DNA of 42,824 nt from an uncultured Campylobacter sp. (GTDB lineage: Bacteria > Campylobacterota > Campylobacteria > Campylobacterales > Campylobacteraceae): the NCBI RefSeq assembly GCF_938045465.1, contig NZ_CALIBF010000007.1, forward strand, positions 1 through 42,824, in the 5' to 3' direction. Every line of letters starts with the position of its first letter. Positions within the stretch are counted from its first letter, which is position 1. Position numbers and translations under genes: made by a program. The notes under the pieces are model-generated. The model was not told the origin of the DNA. It did not search any database and worked only from the letters and a program-made list of their open reading frames with translations. Shown one piece after another: positions 7,863-16,092 of this stretch.

Positions 7863-8847
7863 TTAGCTTCCTTTTGTTTTTAAGCAGAATGAATATAAAA
7901 AATAGCGTGCCGATAAAGCCCGTAAGCACCCCTAACGGGATCTCGCTTTGATTTATGCTGCGCGCTACGTCATCTACGATTAGCACGAAGATCGCGCTTA
8001 AAAATATGCTCGCGGGGATCGCTTTGGTGTTGCTTACGCCCACGATCATGCGCGTTAGATGCGGCATCAAAAGCCCCACCCACGCGACTATGCCGCTGAT
8101 ACACACGCTGCTTGCGGTTAGCAGCGTCGCGCAGACGATGATGATGCCCCGCTCCAGCACGACGTTTACGCCCAGCTTCGCCGCGGTCGCATCGCCCATG
8201 GATAGGACGTTTATGCGGTAGCTCATCAGCACCAAGATAGCGATACAAACCCCCATCACGGGCGCTATCATCGCTAGCACGGAGGGATCGACCTTCGCGA
8301 GGCTTCCTAACTGCCAATACACGATGTCTGCAAGCTTCGTCTCGGGATCTGCCATAAATTTTAAAAATCCGATCAGCGCGCCCATCAGACCGCTTACGAT
8401 GATGCCCGCAAGCACGAGCATTATGGTGGCGCTCGAACGCAGCGCGCGCGTGATCAGAAGCGTAATGCAAACCGCCGCGAGCCCGAAAACAAAGGCGAAA
8501 AGCTGGATCAAAAGGATATTTAGATCAAGCAGGATCGCGATCGCCGCGCCCACGCAAGCCCCCGCGCTAACGCCTAAGAGATCGGGCGAGACGAGCTGGT
8601 TTTTAAAGACGCCCTGATACGCCGTGCCGCTGATGCCCAGCGCTGCGCCCACGAGCACTGCGGCGATGATACGCGGCAAGCGCACCTGCATGACGACATT
8701 GTGGACGTTTTGCGCTACTTCGCCGCCGCTAAGCGCTTTTAGCACCTCGGTGATGCTTAGGCCGAAGCGCCCTATACAAAGCGATATCGAGATCGTCGCG
8801 ATCGTCGCCAGTATCAGCAGCACGAGCATAAATTTAAAATTTTTCAT
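7855..8847 (-). CDS. FecCD-family ABC transporter permease
   Basis: About 330 residues from the ATG at 8847, which has AGGGAAGG just upstream; an in-frame ATG at 8904 lacks such a site. About ten transmembrane helices. Family signatures present: RLPRIIAAVLVGAALGISGTAYQ (residues ~55-78), NQLVSPDLLGVSAGA, and GIVAWVGLLMPHLTRM with downstream DDVARS and EIPLGVLTGFIG. This is the single-gene permease that homodimerises in BtuCD-type importers. Partner of the overlapping ATPase gene. Substrate unresolved because no periplasmic binding protein is present. Confidence 0.9.
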   Translation of the reverse strand: MKNFKFMLVLLILATIATISISLCIGRFGLSITEVLKALSGGEVAQNVHNVVMQVRLPRIIAAVLVGAALGISGTAYQGVFKNQLVSPDLLGVSAGACVGAAIAILLDLNILLIQLFAFVFGLAAVCITLLITRALRSSATIMLVLAGIIVSGLMGALIGFLKFMADPETKLADIVYWQLGSLAKVDPSVLAMIAPVMGVCIAILVLMSYRINVLSMGDATAAKLGVNVVLERGIIIVCATLLTASSVCISGIVAWVGLLMPHLTRMIVGVSNTKAIPASIFLSAIFVLIVDDVARSINQSEIPLGVLTGFIGTLFFIFILLKNKRKLNG

Positions 8848-9678
8848 ACCTTCCCTTGCTTTAAATTTTATCTTTTGTCTTAAATTTAATCTTTGAAATT
8901 TCACCTCGTTGAAACCCGTTTAAAATTCCGCTTTAAATTCCGTCTTCCGGCTCGTAGACGAAAGGCTTGCAGTAAAATTCCTTCGTGATAACTCCAAGAT
9001 CAATATTTCAGAAAAGATCCGGATGAAAATTTTAGCCGCCTACAAGATTTGTAGTGGCGCCCTCGCGCCCGTGCGGTCTCAGCCGAAAATGATGTTTGTA
9101 GGCACAGCACAGACGCGCTTTTGTCGCGCCGCTTCAAGCTGCCAAACGCAGGCTTGACGACAGCGCCTCCGCCTCGCACGACATCTCCTACCGATGATGA
9201 CACAGAGACTGCAGCGACTTTGATTTATACATCTAAATCCTTAAACAGATGTGGCATTTTAGCACATATCATATTAAATTTTTATGATTTCGGCTTTCAT
9301 ATACGTGAGCGAATCTAATGGCGTGCAGCTCTGTGCAATAAGGCTTTTAGCAAAATTTAGCTTGCGGATTTCAGATGAACGTCTACGAAATTTACGCTGA
9401 GATGGAATTTTAAAATTTCATCCTTTTGCGAAAGATAGACGTAAGCCTGATGACGGAATTTTGCCTGGCTAAATTCCGCCGATTTAGCAGCAGACACGGC
9501 GTGCGGCGAAATTTTATACAGAGTCTGAAGATTTGATTTAAAATTCCACGAACGGATGCGGTGCGAAAAATTTCTTTTTATTTGACCCCGGTTTTGCTAG
9601 CCACTTAGTTGTAGAATTTTAATTGCCGTTTGGCTGAGGGATTTTATTTGTCCGCAAGAGGTTAAATTTTATCATGAA
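8848..9678. other. Long spacer between importer genes and cooS
   Basis: About 830 bp with no convincing gene. A GC-rich block (9030-9200) contains hairpins, for example CTACAA/TTGTAG around 9040-9058 and, on the minus strand, CAAG.CTGC/GCAG.CTTG near 9135-9158; it sits upstream of the importer operon, so a structured leader is possible, but I could not match it to a known riboswitch. The remainder (9205-9678) is AAATTT-rich. A binding-protein gene would be expected about here and is not found. Confidence 0.4.
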
Positions 9679-9709
9679 ATTTCGCATCGCTTAAAATGCG
9701 ATGCGAAAT
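9679..9709 (-). terminator. Hairpin downstream of cooS
   Basis: Perfect 12-bp stem ATTTCGCATCGC / GCGATGCGAAAT with a 7-base loop, starting 15 bp after the cooS stop codon. On the minus strand it is followed by a moderately T-rich stretch. Likely transcription terminator for cooS. Confidence 0.65.
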
Positions 9710-9723
9710 GAATCCATCCGTCG

Positions 9724-12444
9724 CTACTGCCAGCCTAGAGCTTTGCGTTTTAAGCGCATGTCGCTTACCATTTTTAGCGCAAGCGCGACCGGATCGGTAT
9801 CTACGTGCATCACAGAGCCAAGCGCCCGCCTGGTGCCCTCTTTGAAAAAGTGTATGACGTTTGCAGAGCCGTGGATTTGATACTCGACGCAGTGATATGA
9901 GTCGATGCCCATTAGGCGGAATCCGAGCGAGGCATCGACGCCCTTTTCGTTCGCCCACTCGGGAGAGGTGAAGGCAAGCGGCAGCTCGTAGAGATTTTTG
10001 CCTAGTACTCCTGCGATACCTGCGAAAATTCCGCTGGAGCGAGTGTTATCGATGCACTCGCCCACGTGCCAAACCGGCGGAAGCTCGTCTTTTTCTAAAA
10101 ATGCCCGCAGCGACGCGCCTGCTTTTTTATACGCGCTTTTTTGGCAAAAGCCCAGCTTCATTAGCGGGAACGACGCGCAGCCGTTGGTTAGGATTAGGAC
10201 GTTATTTTCGATTAGGGTTTGTGCGACATCTATGATAGCGCGCTCATAAGGCACTTTAGGATTGGTGCAGCCGACCATATTTACGATGCCTAAAATTTCA
10301 CCGCTTTTTAGCGCGTGCGCTAACGGCTCCATGCCGCCGTAGTGTTTATGGACGAATTCTACCGAAAAGCCCACTTCGGCCTCAACTTCATACGGCGGGA
10401 TATATACCGGCAGCCCCTTGCGCTTTTCGTGAGATTGCAATGCGCGATCTAGAATTTTACGCGCTAAATTCCTAGTTTCGGCGATATTGCTGTGGTGATG
10501 ATCGTAGCCTATATGCTCGGCTCCGGGAAGCCTAGCCGATGAGCTTGTGGTAACGACCTTGGTCTGGAAGCAGTTAGCCACGTCCATGATCGCAGGATAG
10601 ACATCTTGGACATCGGCGACCCAAAGATCAAGTGCGCCTGTGCCTATGACGAGTTCGGCAGTTACGGCGTTTGAGAGCGGCACGACGCCCCAATTGCGAT
10701 ACATCGCCGATAGTCCAGAACAGCACACGCCGTAAAATGCGATCCCCTGCGCGCCTATTGCGCGAGCCTTGTCTTGGTACTCTTTAGAATTTCCGATCTC
10801 CACTATTAGGCTTACCAATGTCGGCAGATGTCCGTGCACGGCGATATTGACCCAGCCTTTTTTGAGCGCGCCCATATTGCTTTTGGAAGTTACGCGATCT
10901 CCTACGCCAAATAGCGCATCCGTAGCGATATTAGCAGCTACTACGCCGGTGAAGGTAAAAGCAAGCCCACAGCGCAAAAGATGCTGCATCACGCTGCGCC
11001 AGTCTCCATCCGTGCCTACACCCGTTCGGTGATACGCCTCAAAGACTTCGTTATACGCACTAATCGGCAAGATATCCAGCTTGCGCCATACTTCTTGACG
11101 CTCCTTGGGCGCGAGCGCAGTGATGGTTTTATACTCGCCGCTACTTTGCGAAAGATCTGTTAAAAGCGTATCGGCAAGCTCGATCGCTACCTCTTTTAAC
11201 TCTCTGCCTTCAGTTGGAATTCCAAAGGCTTTGGCGGTATTGATGATTTTGTATTCGCCTATTATGGGCAGATCTAGCTTGCCCTGCGCCGCCCATTTTA
11301 GCGACAGCAGAAGCTCTCTGGCGTGCGCGCCGTGTTGAGCTACGCCTGCAGCTACTTGACGCAATAGGTTGCGCGATACGATGAGATCGGCGTCTGCACC
11401 GCAAGTGCCGCGATCAGCCTTTTTAGTAATTTTGCAAGGCCCCATATTGCAGATCTTACAGCATACTCCGCTAAGCCCATAGCTACACATCGGCATCTGT
11501 TTGTCGAAGCGATCAAACGCCGTATCTACGCCGATCTGCTCCATCCTAAGCATCATTTCGCGCACGGCGGGATCGGGGGTTTTCTCAAGTACTTCTTGCT
11601 TTGTAGGGAAGGTCTTTTTGTATTCAAGCACCGCCTTCATATAATCCGCCGTAAATTCCGCCTCGTGAAAATGCTCGAAAAGATTGCCCTGCGCGTCTTT
11701 ATGTGTGTGCGGACTAGCCTTTGCGGGCACTAAAACTTTTGGGATACCGTGCTCGTCAAATCCAATAATCGCGCGATGAGAGTGGGGCTTGTGATCATGG
11801 CAATGTTTGTCGTGCTCGTGCGAGCTGATGACGGAATCCTCGTCGCGCTCGTGCGAATACGCCGCAGAATTTGCGCCGTATTCGTGCAAATAAGCTGCGA
11901 GGTTTTCTTCTTGATCGTGTGGGTGGGTCGCAAGATCTTCGTCGCGTAGATGCGAGTGGATTGCGGAGTTATCGCTATGCTCGTGCGAGCAAGAGAAATG
12001 GTCTTTGCTGCTTGGGCTCTTCGTAGGATTTGAGATGGAATTTATCAAAGAATCGGCCATGGAATTTGTCGTAGAGCCTATCGCGGAATTTTGGGCGTTG
12101 CTTGCGCCTTGAGCGCTTGAGTACGCCGCAAAGTTCGTAATTGAAGCAGAGCTTGCGCTATCATCGTAGCCAGACGCGGAATTTCTGGCTTCGCAATCGC
12201 ACTCGTCGCAGGAATTCTCACCTGCGGCGCGATTTTTAGAAATTTTGTCGCGAGTAAGCGAGGCAGAAGTTATAGAGTTTGCGGCGGAATTTTTAGCAGT
12301 GCTTGCACTTTTGTCGAAAACGGACGCGGCGGAGCTTTTGAGCGCGTCTGCGACAGAATTTTCTCCCGTATTCGTAGCGGAATTTTCATCCGTCGCAGCC
12401 TTCTTGCGTGAGCCTTTTTGTTTTGAGATTTTGTCGTTTGCCAT
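9724..12444 (-). CDS. cooS: Ni-Fe CO dehydrogenase catalytic subunit with His-rich N-terminal extension
   Basis: Anaerobic CODH (CO + H2O to CO2 + 2e- + 2H+). The ATG at 12444 has AAGGAGA upstream; 906 residues versus ~630-640 for usual CooS. Residues ~1-285 are an extra region: Ser/Asn/Ala low complexity (1-145) with a CDECDC motif at 79-84, then 21 His between 149 and 260. The CODH core follows: D- and B-cluster cysteines 320, 328, 329, 332, 337 and 348; the HGH motif near 537-539; Cys575 (VCCSG); Cys726 (GCTNPK); Cys756 (TNGC); Cys797 (GEC); Lys834 (EWANEK). At the place of C-cluster ligand Cys333 of C. hydrogenoformans CODH-II this protein has Asp614 (ADVQDVYP). No cooF, cooC or cooJ in the window. 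It stands alone between hairpin and nos genes. Residue matches rest on remembered spacing, not an alignment. Confidence 0.9.
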   Translation of the reverse strand: MANDKISKQKGSRKKAATDENSATNTGENSVADALKSSAASVFDKSASTAKNSAANSITSASLTRDKISKNRAAGENSCDECDCEARNSASGYDDSASSASITNFAAYSSAQGASNAQNSAIGSTTNSMADSLINSISNPTKSPSSKDHFSCSHEHSDNSAIHSHLRDEDLATHPHDQEENLAAYLHEYGANSAAYSHERDEDSVISSHEHDKHCHDHKPHSHRAIIGFDEHGIPKVLVPAKASPHTHKDAQGNLFEHFHEAEFTADYMKAVLEYKKTFPTKQEVLEKTPDPAVREMMLRMEQIGVDTAFDRFDKQMPMCSYGLSGVCCKICNMGPCKITKKADRGTCGADADLIVSRNLLRQVAAGVAQHGAHARELLLSLKWAAQGKLDLPIIGEYKIINTAKAFGIPTEGRELKEVAIELADTLLTDLSQSSGEYKTITALAPKERQEVWRKLDILPISAYNEVFEAYHRTGVGTDGDWRSVMQHLLRCGLAFTFTGVVAANIATDALFGVGDRVTSKSNMGALKKGWVNIAVHGHLPTLVSLIVEIGNSKEYQDKARAIGAQGIAFYGVCCSGLSAMYRNWGVVPLSNAVTAELVIGTGALDLWVADVQDVYPAIMDVANCFQTKVVTTSSSARLPGAEHIGYDHHHSNIAETRNLARKILDRALQSHEKRKGLPVYIPPYEVEAEVGFSVEFVHKHYGGMEPLAHALKSGEILGIVNMVGCTNPKVPYERAIIDVAQTLIENNVLILTNGCASFPLMKLGFCQKSAYKKAGASLRAFLEKDELPPVWHVGECIDNTRSSGIFAGIAGVLGKNLYELPLAFTSPEWANEKGVDASLGFRLMGIDSYHCVEYQIHGSANVIHFFKEGTRRALGSVMHVDTDPVALALKMVSDMRLKRKALGWQ

Positions 12445-12661
12445 GGTTGTCTCCTTAAAATTTATTTTAAAAATAAGTGAGAATGCAGCCCTCAATAAAT
12501 ATACTAAAAGACTACACTATTTAATTCTTATAGATAAAATTTAACGTGATTGTATTTTTTAATTGCTTTAAATTCCCTTAATAGCGCACTAAAATAAAAG
12601 ATAAATTTTTATGAATAAAATATACTAAATAGCTTTATTTAAATTCCGCCGAGCGGCTCGA

Positions 12662-13330
12662 TCATCTTAGATAATCGATTAGCTTGGCGGAGATTTCGCG
12701 AAACTGTAAAATTTTATGCCCCTTTTTCTCGCGCATAAAGTCCTGTGCGTCGCGCAATCTCGCAAAAGTGATGAGATCGTCGCCTCTGGCGCTTTGCAGT
12801 ACGCTGCCGAATACATAAAACGCGTCCTGCGCCCGCAAAATTTCGCCGCTTGCGTAATCGGTGACGTAAAGCTCCGCGCCACCGAAATTTACGTCGGCGG
12901 AATTCGCCTCGCGGGGATTTGTGCTAGCGGAATTTGCCTCGCCTAAATTGCCGCTAACTGGATTTTTGCTCGCAGAATTCGCTCCGGCAGAAGCTTCGCT
13001 AAAATTTGCGCCCGAACTCCCACTTTCAAAAAAATATGCAAACATCGCCTTGGGCGAAGCAAACGCGAGCGCGCTGCCGTCTTTGAGCCTTGCATAGGCG
13101 CGAAATTCAGGGTGCGCGCTAGTATCGATGCCGTATTTGGCGCAGGTAAGATTTACGTCTTTGAGCCACGTAAGATCGCGCACGCTTTTAAAATTCTGCG
13201 CCAAATCGGAACCTGTATTATCTGACGCGCTTAAATTCTGCGCCGAGCCGGAGCTCTGAGCCGCGGAATTTTGCATCTCAGCTGCACCGCAAAGCGCTAT
13301 AAATGCCGCCAAAATGAGTGGAAATTTCAT
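12662..13330 (-). CDS. Second, degenerate NosL-like protein
   Basis: 222 residues with a signal peptide (MKFPLILAAFIALCGAAE). The conserved NosL fold is recognisable: AYARLKDGSALAFASPKAMFAYFF (79-101) and LYVTDYASGEILRAQDAFYVFGS ... FARLRDAQDFMREKKGHKILQFREI (154-213). The usual copper motif CxxCGM is reduced to CAKYGI at 63-68, so only the first Cys survives. A ~48-residue Asn-Ser-Ala insertion (104-151; GANSASKN, EANSASTN, EANSADVN) interrupts the domain, and another lies at 20-48. Its ATG overlaps the nosY stop by 4 bp, making it the last gene of the nos operon. Probably a NosL paralog whose copper role is altered or lost. Confidence 0.7.
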   Translation of the reverse strand: MKFPLILAAFIALCGAAEMQNSAAQSSGSAQNLSASDNTGSDLAQNFKSVRDLTWLKDVNLTCAKYGIDTSAHPEFRAYARLKDGSALAFASPKAMFAYFFESGSSGANFSEASAGANSASKNPVSGNLGEANSASTNPREANSADVNFGGAELYVTDYASGEILRAQDAFYVFGSVLQSARGDDLITFARLRDAQDFMREKKGHKILQFREISAKLIDYLR

Positions 13331-14154
13331 GCCAAATCCTTCGATCTAAAGATAAAATAGCCCAAAACGAGGCTCGCCGCGCCCAGTGCAATCGGGTAGA
13401 GCAGCGAAAAGGCGATGAAAAGCCCGCGCCCGAAGTGATCTAGGATAAAATACGCCGTCGTGCCGATGACCGCAAGATCGGGATCAAATAGGCTGATAGC
13501 AGCGATTCGGAAGTCCTCCATCGGATTTGCTAGGGCGATCGCAAAGATCAGATTTTCGTTCACTCCCGTTTTTGCGAGCAGTCCGATCAGCACGAGATCC
13601 AAAAACGCAAGGCAGAAAAGCCAGACGAAAAACGCGAGCCCAAGCCCCATCTCTTGGCTTTTTGAAACGGCGCAGATCAAAAACGCGATCCCTAAAAACG
13701 CCGCGCACAAGCTAAAAAGAAGCCCCGTATAAAGCAGGCAGATCGCCCACGGAATGCCCGTGCCCTTGATCGCACCCCAAACGATCGCCAAAAGCAGCGA
13801 CAAAAATATCGGCACGAAGACTCCAAATAGCCTTCCCAGCGCCTTGCCGTAGTAATACTGCGCCTGCGAGATCGGAAAGCTTAGCAGGTATTCGAGGATG
13901 TTTAGGTCGCGATCGGCTAGGATCGCCTTGCTGGTGGTTACGAGCACGAAGACGGGCAGGATGATGATGCAGATCTGAATAAATAGCAGCAGCAGTCGCG
14001 AAAGCCCGCTAAAGCCGAGCACGCGCGAGTCGGTCACCCCCGTGATAAAAAACGCCGCCACGAGCCCGCTAAAGATCAGCAGATAGAGCAAGAACCAGCG
14101 CGAGCGGAAGGACTCTTTGATGTCCAAAGCGGCGATGGTGAGTAAATTTTTCAT
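13327..14154 (-). CDS. nosY: NosY, ABC-2 type permease for NosZ maturation
   Basis: 275 residues with six predicted membrane segments and the N-terminal amphipathic start MKNLLTIAALDIKESFRSRWF seen in NosY. The NosFY ABC complex with periplasmic NosD delivers a sulfur species for the CuZ [4Cu:2S] centre of NosZ. Characteristic ABC-2 features: LADRDLNILEYLLSFPISQAQYY in the first cytoplasmic loop, and a terminal membrane helix. It overlaps the degenerate nosL by 4 bp but is separated from the upstream nosL by an unusual 711-bp spacer, so it may have its own promoter. Confidence 0.88.
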   Translation of the reverse strand: MKNLLTIAALDIKESFRSRWFLLYLLIFSGLVAAFFITGVTDSRVLGFSGLSRLLLLFIQICIIILPVFVLVTTSKAILADRDLNILEYLLSFPISQAQYYYGKALGRLFGVFVPIFLSLLLAIVWGAIKGTGIPWAICLLYTGLLFSLCAAFLGIAFLICAVSKSQEMGLGLAFFVWLFCLAFLDLVLIGLLAKTGVNENLIFAIALANPMEDFRIAAISLFDPDLAVIGTTAYFILDHFGRGLFIAFSLLYPIALGAASLVLGYFIFRSKDLA

Positions 14155-14865
14155 TCTTTTCCTTTATTGCGCCTCGGTGCGCTTTTAAATTTATATTTCT
14201 CGCGCGGCTTAAATGCACCGCCCGTCTTTAAATTTTAGCCTCGTTTTGCAGCGCGGATTTACAGCCTTAAATTTTGCCAGCCGAGCTTTAAATAGGCGGC
14301 GAAATTTTATCCGCCGCTTGCGACTGCGGCTCGCGCATAAATTTTAAATTTACGGCAGGCTTACGGCGCCTGCGAACAGCGCGCCGTTTGCCGCCCGCTA
14401 TCCATCATCCGCCGCAGTTTTAAAATTTAGCCGTTTAACGGACCGCTTAAATTTTAGCTTCGTAAAATTTCAAAAACGGGGCGTATCCCGCGGCATAAAT
14501 TTTAAAATTCTAAAAATCCCGCATCGGCGAATTACGCGCCGGATAAATTTTAAATTTACGGCGAAATTTTAAGCTAGCGCGTCTGCGTAAATTTTAATTC
14601 GGCAGAACGAAATCTCGCGCCGTGCGTTAAATTTAGCTACGTTACAAGATAAAATTTTGCAGCCGTTTTTTTAAGCCTGGCTTTGCCTCACGCTGAAACC
14701 GCAAGATAAAATTTCGCGGCCGATCCGCCTGCAGCTCGCTTTGCGCCGACGCTGCGAAGTAAAATTTTATCTCATCTATGGCGGCGCGGGCGGCACGCTG
14801 AAATTCAGGCTTTAAATTTAGTGCAAAACGAAGCCGCTTAAAATTTCGTCTTAGCCAAAGCGTCC
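14155..14865. other. 711-bp AAATTT-saturated gap inside the nos cluster
   Basis: No gene found on either strand. About 17 occurrences of AAATTT, mostly inside palindromic AAATTTTAAA-like words, are spaced mainly 30-45 bp apart (for example 14235, 14273, 14309, 14341, 14424, 14453, 14500, 14546, 14592, 14630). The fillers are GC-rich. It breaks an otherwise tightly packed operon. Confidence 0.6.
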
Positions 14866-15462
14866 TTAATGCGCGTGCCCTGAATGCATATCGTGCGCAG
14901 TGCCGTTGCCCTCGTGCATCTGCCCCATATCGTGCGGCGCGCCTTGAGGGTGCGCCGTGCTGCCCGCATCGCCGCTCATGCCATGATCTGAGCCGTGAGT
15001 ATGCCCCATATCGCCCATTCCCATGCCGTGCGAGCCGCCGCCCGCTTTAAGCGCCGCGACTACTTGATCGAAGCTGAAGTCTTGCTTGCCCTCTTGCTTG
15101 TTTTTAAACGCGCCCCAGCCGAACGACATAGGGGTTTTAAAGCCCTTGTAAAAATGCGCCGTGCGTGCGTCGATAAACTCGCCGTTGCCGCTAGCGTCAT
15201 TGATGTAAATTTTGGCGTCCTTCAGCCAGTTTAGTTTGTCGTTGGTAACCATAAAATCCACCAAGCAGCCGATGTCGTCAAAGTAGTGGTTTTTGCCGTC
15301 CACGCGTACATCGACGCTGAAGCGGTTGTCGCTGATCGCCATCTGGCAGTGCTCGCACACGTCTCTGTCGTAGTGGACGTTGCCGTAGTCTTTCTCGTCG
15401 CCGCAGCCTAAAAACGTAAGCGCCGCAAGTGCGCAAAGCATAATTTTAAACATTTTTGTCAT
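14866..15462 (-). CDS. nosL: NosL copper chaperone lipoprotein with His/Met-rich tail
   Basis: 198 residues; lipobox around Cys20 (ALTFLGCG) predicts an outer- or inner-membrane-anchored periplasmic lipoprotein. The NosL copper motif CEHCQM is at 36-41, followed by HYFDDIGCLVDFM and WLKDAKIYINDASGNGEFIDA. NosL supplies Cu(I) to apo-NosZ. An unusual C-terminal tail (~143-198) is rich in His, Met and Gly (SHGMGMGDMGHTHGSDHGM, HDMGQMHEGNGTAHDMHSGHAH) and should bind extra copper. The ATG overlaps nosF by 17 bp and has GGGAGG upstream. Stop is followed by the 711-bp spacer. Confidence 0.9.
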   Translation of the reverse strand: MTKMFKIMLCALAALTFLGCGDEKDYGNVHYDRDVCEHCQMAISDNRFSVDVRVDGKNHYFDDIGCLVDFMVTNDKLNWLKDAKIYINDASGNGEFIDARTAHFYKGFKTPMSFGWGAFKNKQEGKQDFSFDQVVAALKAGGGSHGMGMGDMGHTHGSDHGMSGDAGSTAHPQGAPHDMGQMHEGNGTAHDMHSGHAH

Positions 15463-16084
15463 CTACGATCCTCCCTAGATCCATTGAAATCATTCTTTTT
15501 ACCAGTCCTCCCACTTCCTCGAGCCTATGCGAGATAAAGATCAAGCTCTTATCTTTTGCGTGGTTGTGCAAAAGCGTCTTAAAACGCTCGCGCGCGCTCG
15601 GATCGAGATTGGCGGTCGGTTCGTCGAAAATCATCGCCTTGCTAGCTCTGCCGAATGCTAGCGCAATTAAAAATTTCTGCTTCATACCGCCGGATAGCTT
15701 ATGAAAGGGTTTGTTTAAATTTGAACTCAGATCAAGCTCCATTTCGTCGCAAAATTTTACTATATCCGCTCTGCTTGCGTCCGCCGTGCGCTCGGCGAAG
15801 TAGATGAGCTCATTTAGACTCAGCTTAAGCGGCGGCGGGGTCTGCGGCACGAAGCTGATACCGCGTAGCGCGCGGCTGCGCTGCTTAAACGAATCAAATC
15901 CGTCGATGGCGACGCTGCCGCTTGTGGGTATGTATTCGCCTAAAATCGTCCGCATCAGCGAGCTTTTGCCCGCGCCGTTTTGCCCGACGAAAAGCACTTG
16001 CTCGCCGTCCGCGATATCTAGATCGATATCTTTTAAAACGAATTGATCTCCGAATTTCTTGCTTACGTTTTTAATCTCTATCAT
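15446..16084 (-). CDS. nosF: NosF, ABC ATPase for NosZ maturation
   Basis: 212 residues. Walker A GQNGAGKSS at 34-42, signature LSGGMKQ at 130-136, Walker B MIFDEPTANLDP at 151-162, His switch in LIFISHRLEE. Shorter than E. coli-type ATPases but typical for Wolinella/Campylobacter NosF. Works with NosY and NosD. Starts 8 bp after nosH and overlaps nosL, so operonic. Confidence 0.9.
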   Translation of the reverse strand: MIEIKNVSKKFGDQFVLKDIDLDIADGEQVLFVGQNGAGKSSLMRTILGEYIPTSGSVAIDGFDSFKQRSRALRGISFVPQTPPPLKLSLNELIYFAERTADASRADIVKFCDEMELDLSSNLNKPFHKLSGGMKQKFLIALAFGRASKAMIFDEPTANLDPSARERFKTLLHNHAKDKSLIFISHRLEEVGGLVKRMISMDLGRIVDDKNV

Positions 16085-16092
16085 AGGCTTCC

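Noticed and set aside
9061..9100. CTGAGA on the minus strand, as in TPP riboswitches, and a GCCACT as in cobalamin riboswitches
   Set aside because: The remaining conserved blocks of either riboswitch are missing; isolated hexamers are not evidence.
9000..9203. 67-residue minus-strand frame in the spacer before the importer
   Set aside because: No RBS, no recognisable sequence, and it overlaps the hairpin-rich block.
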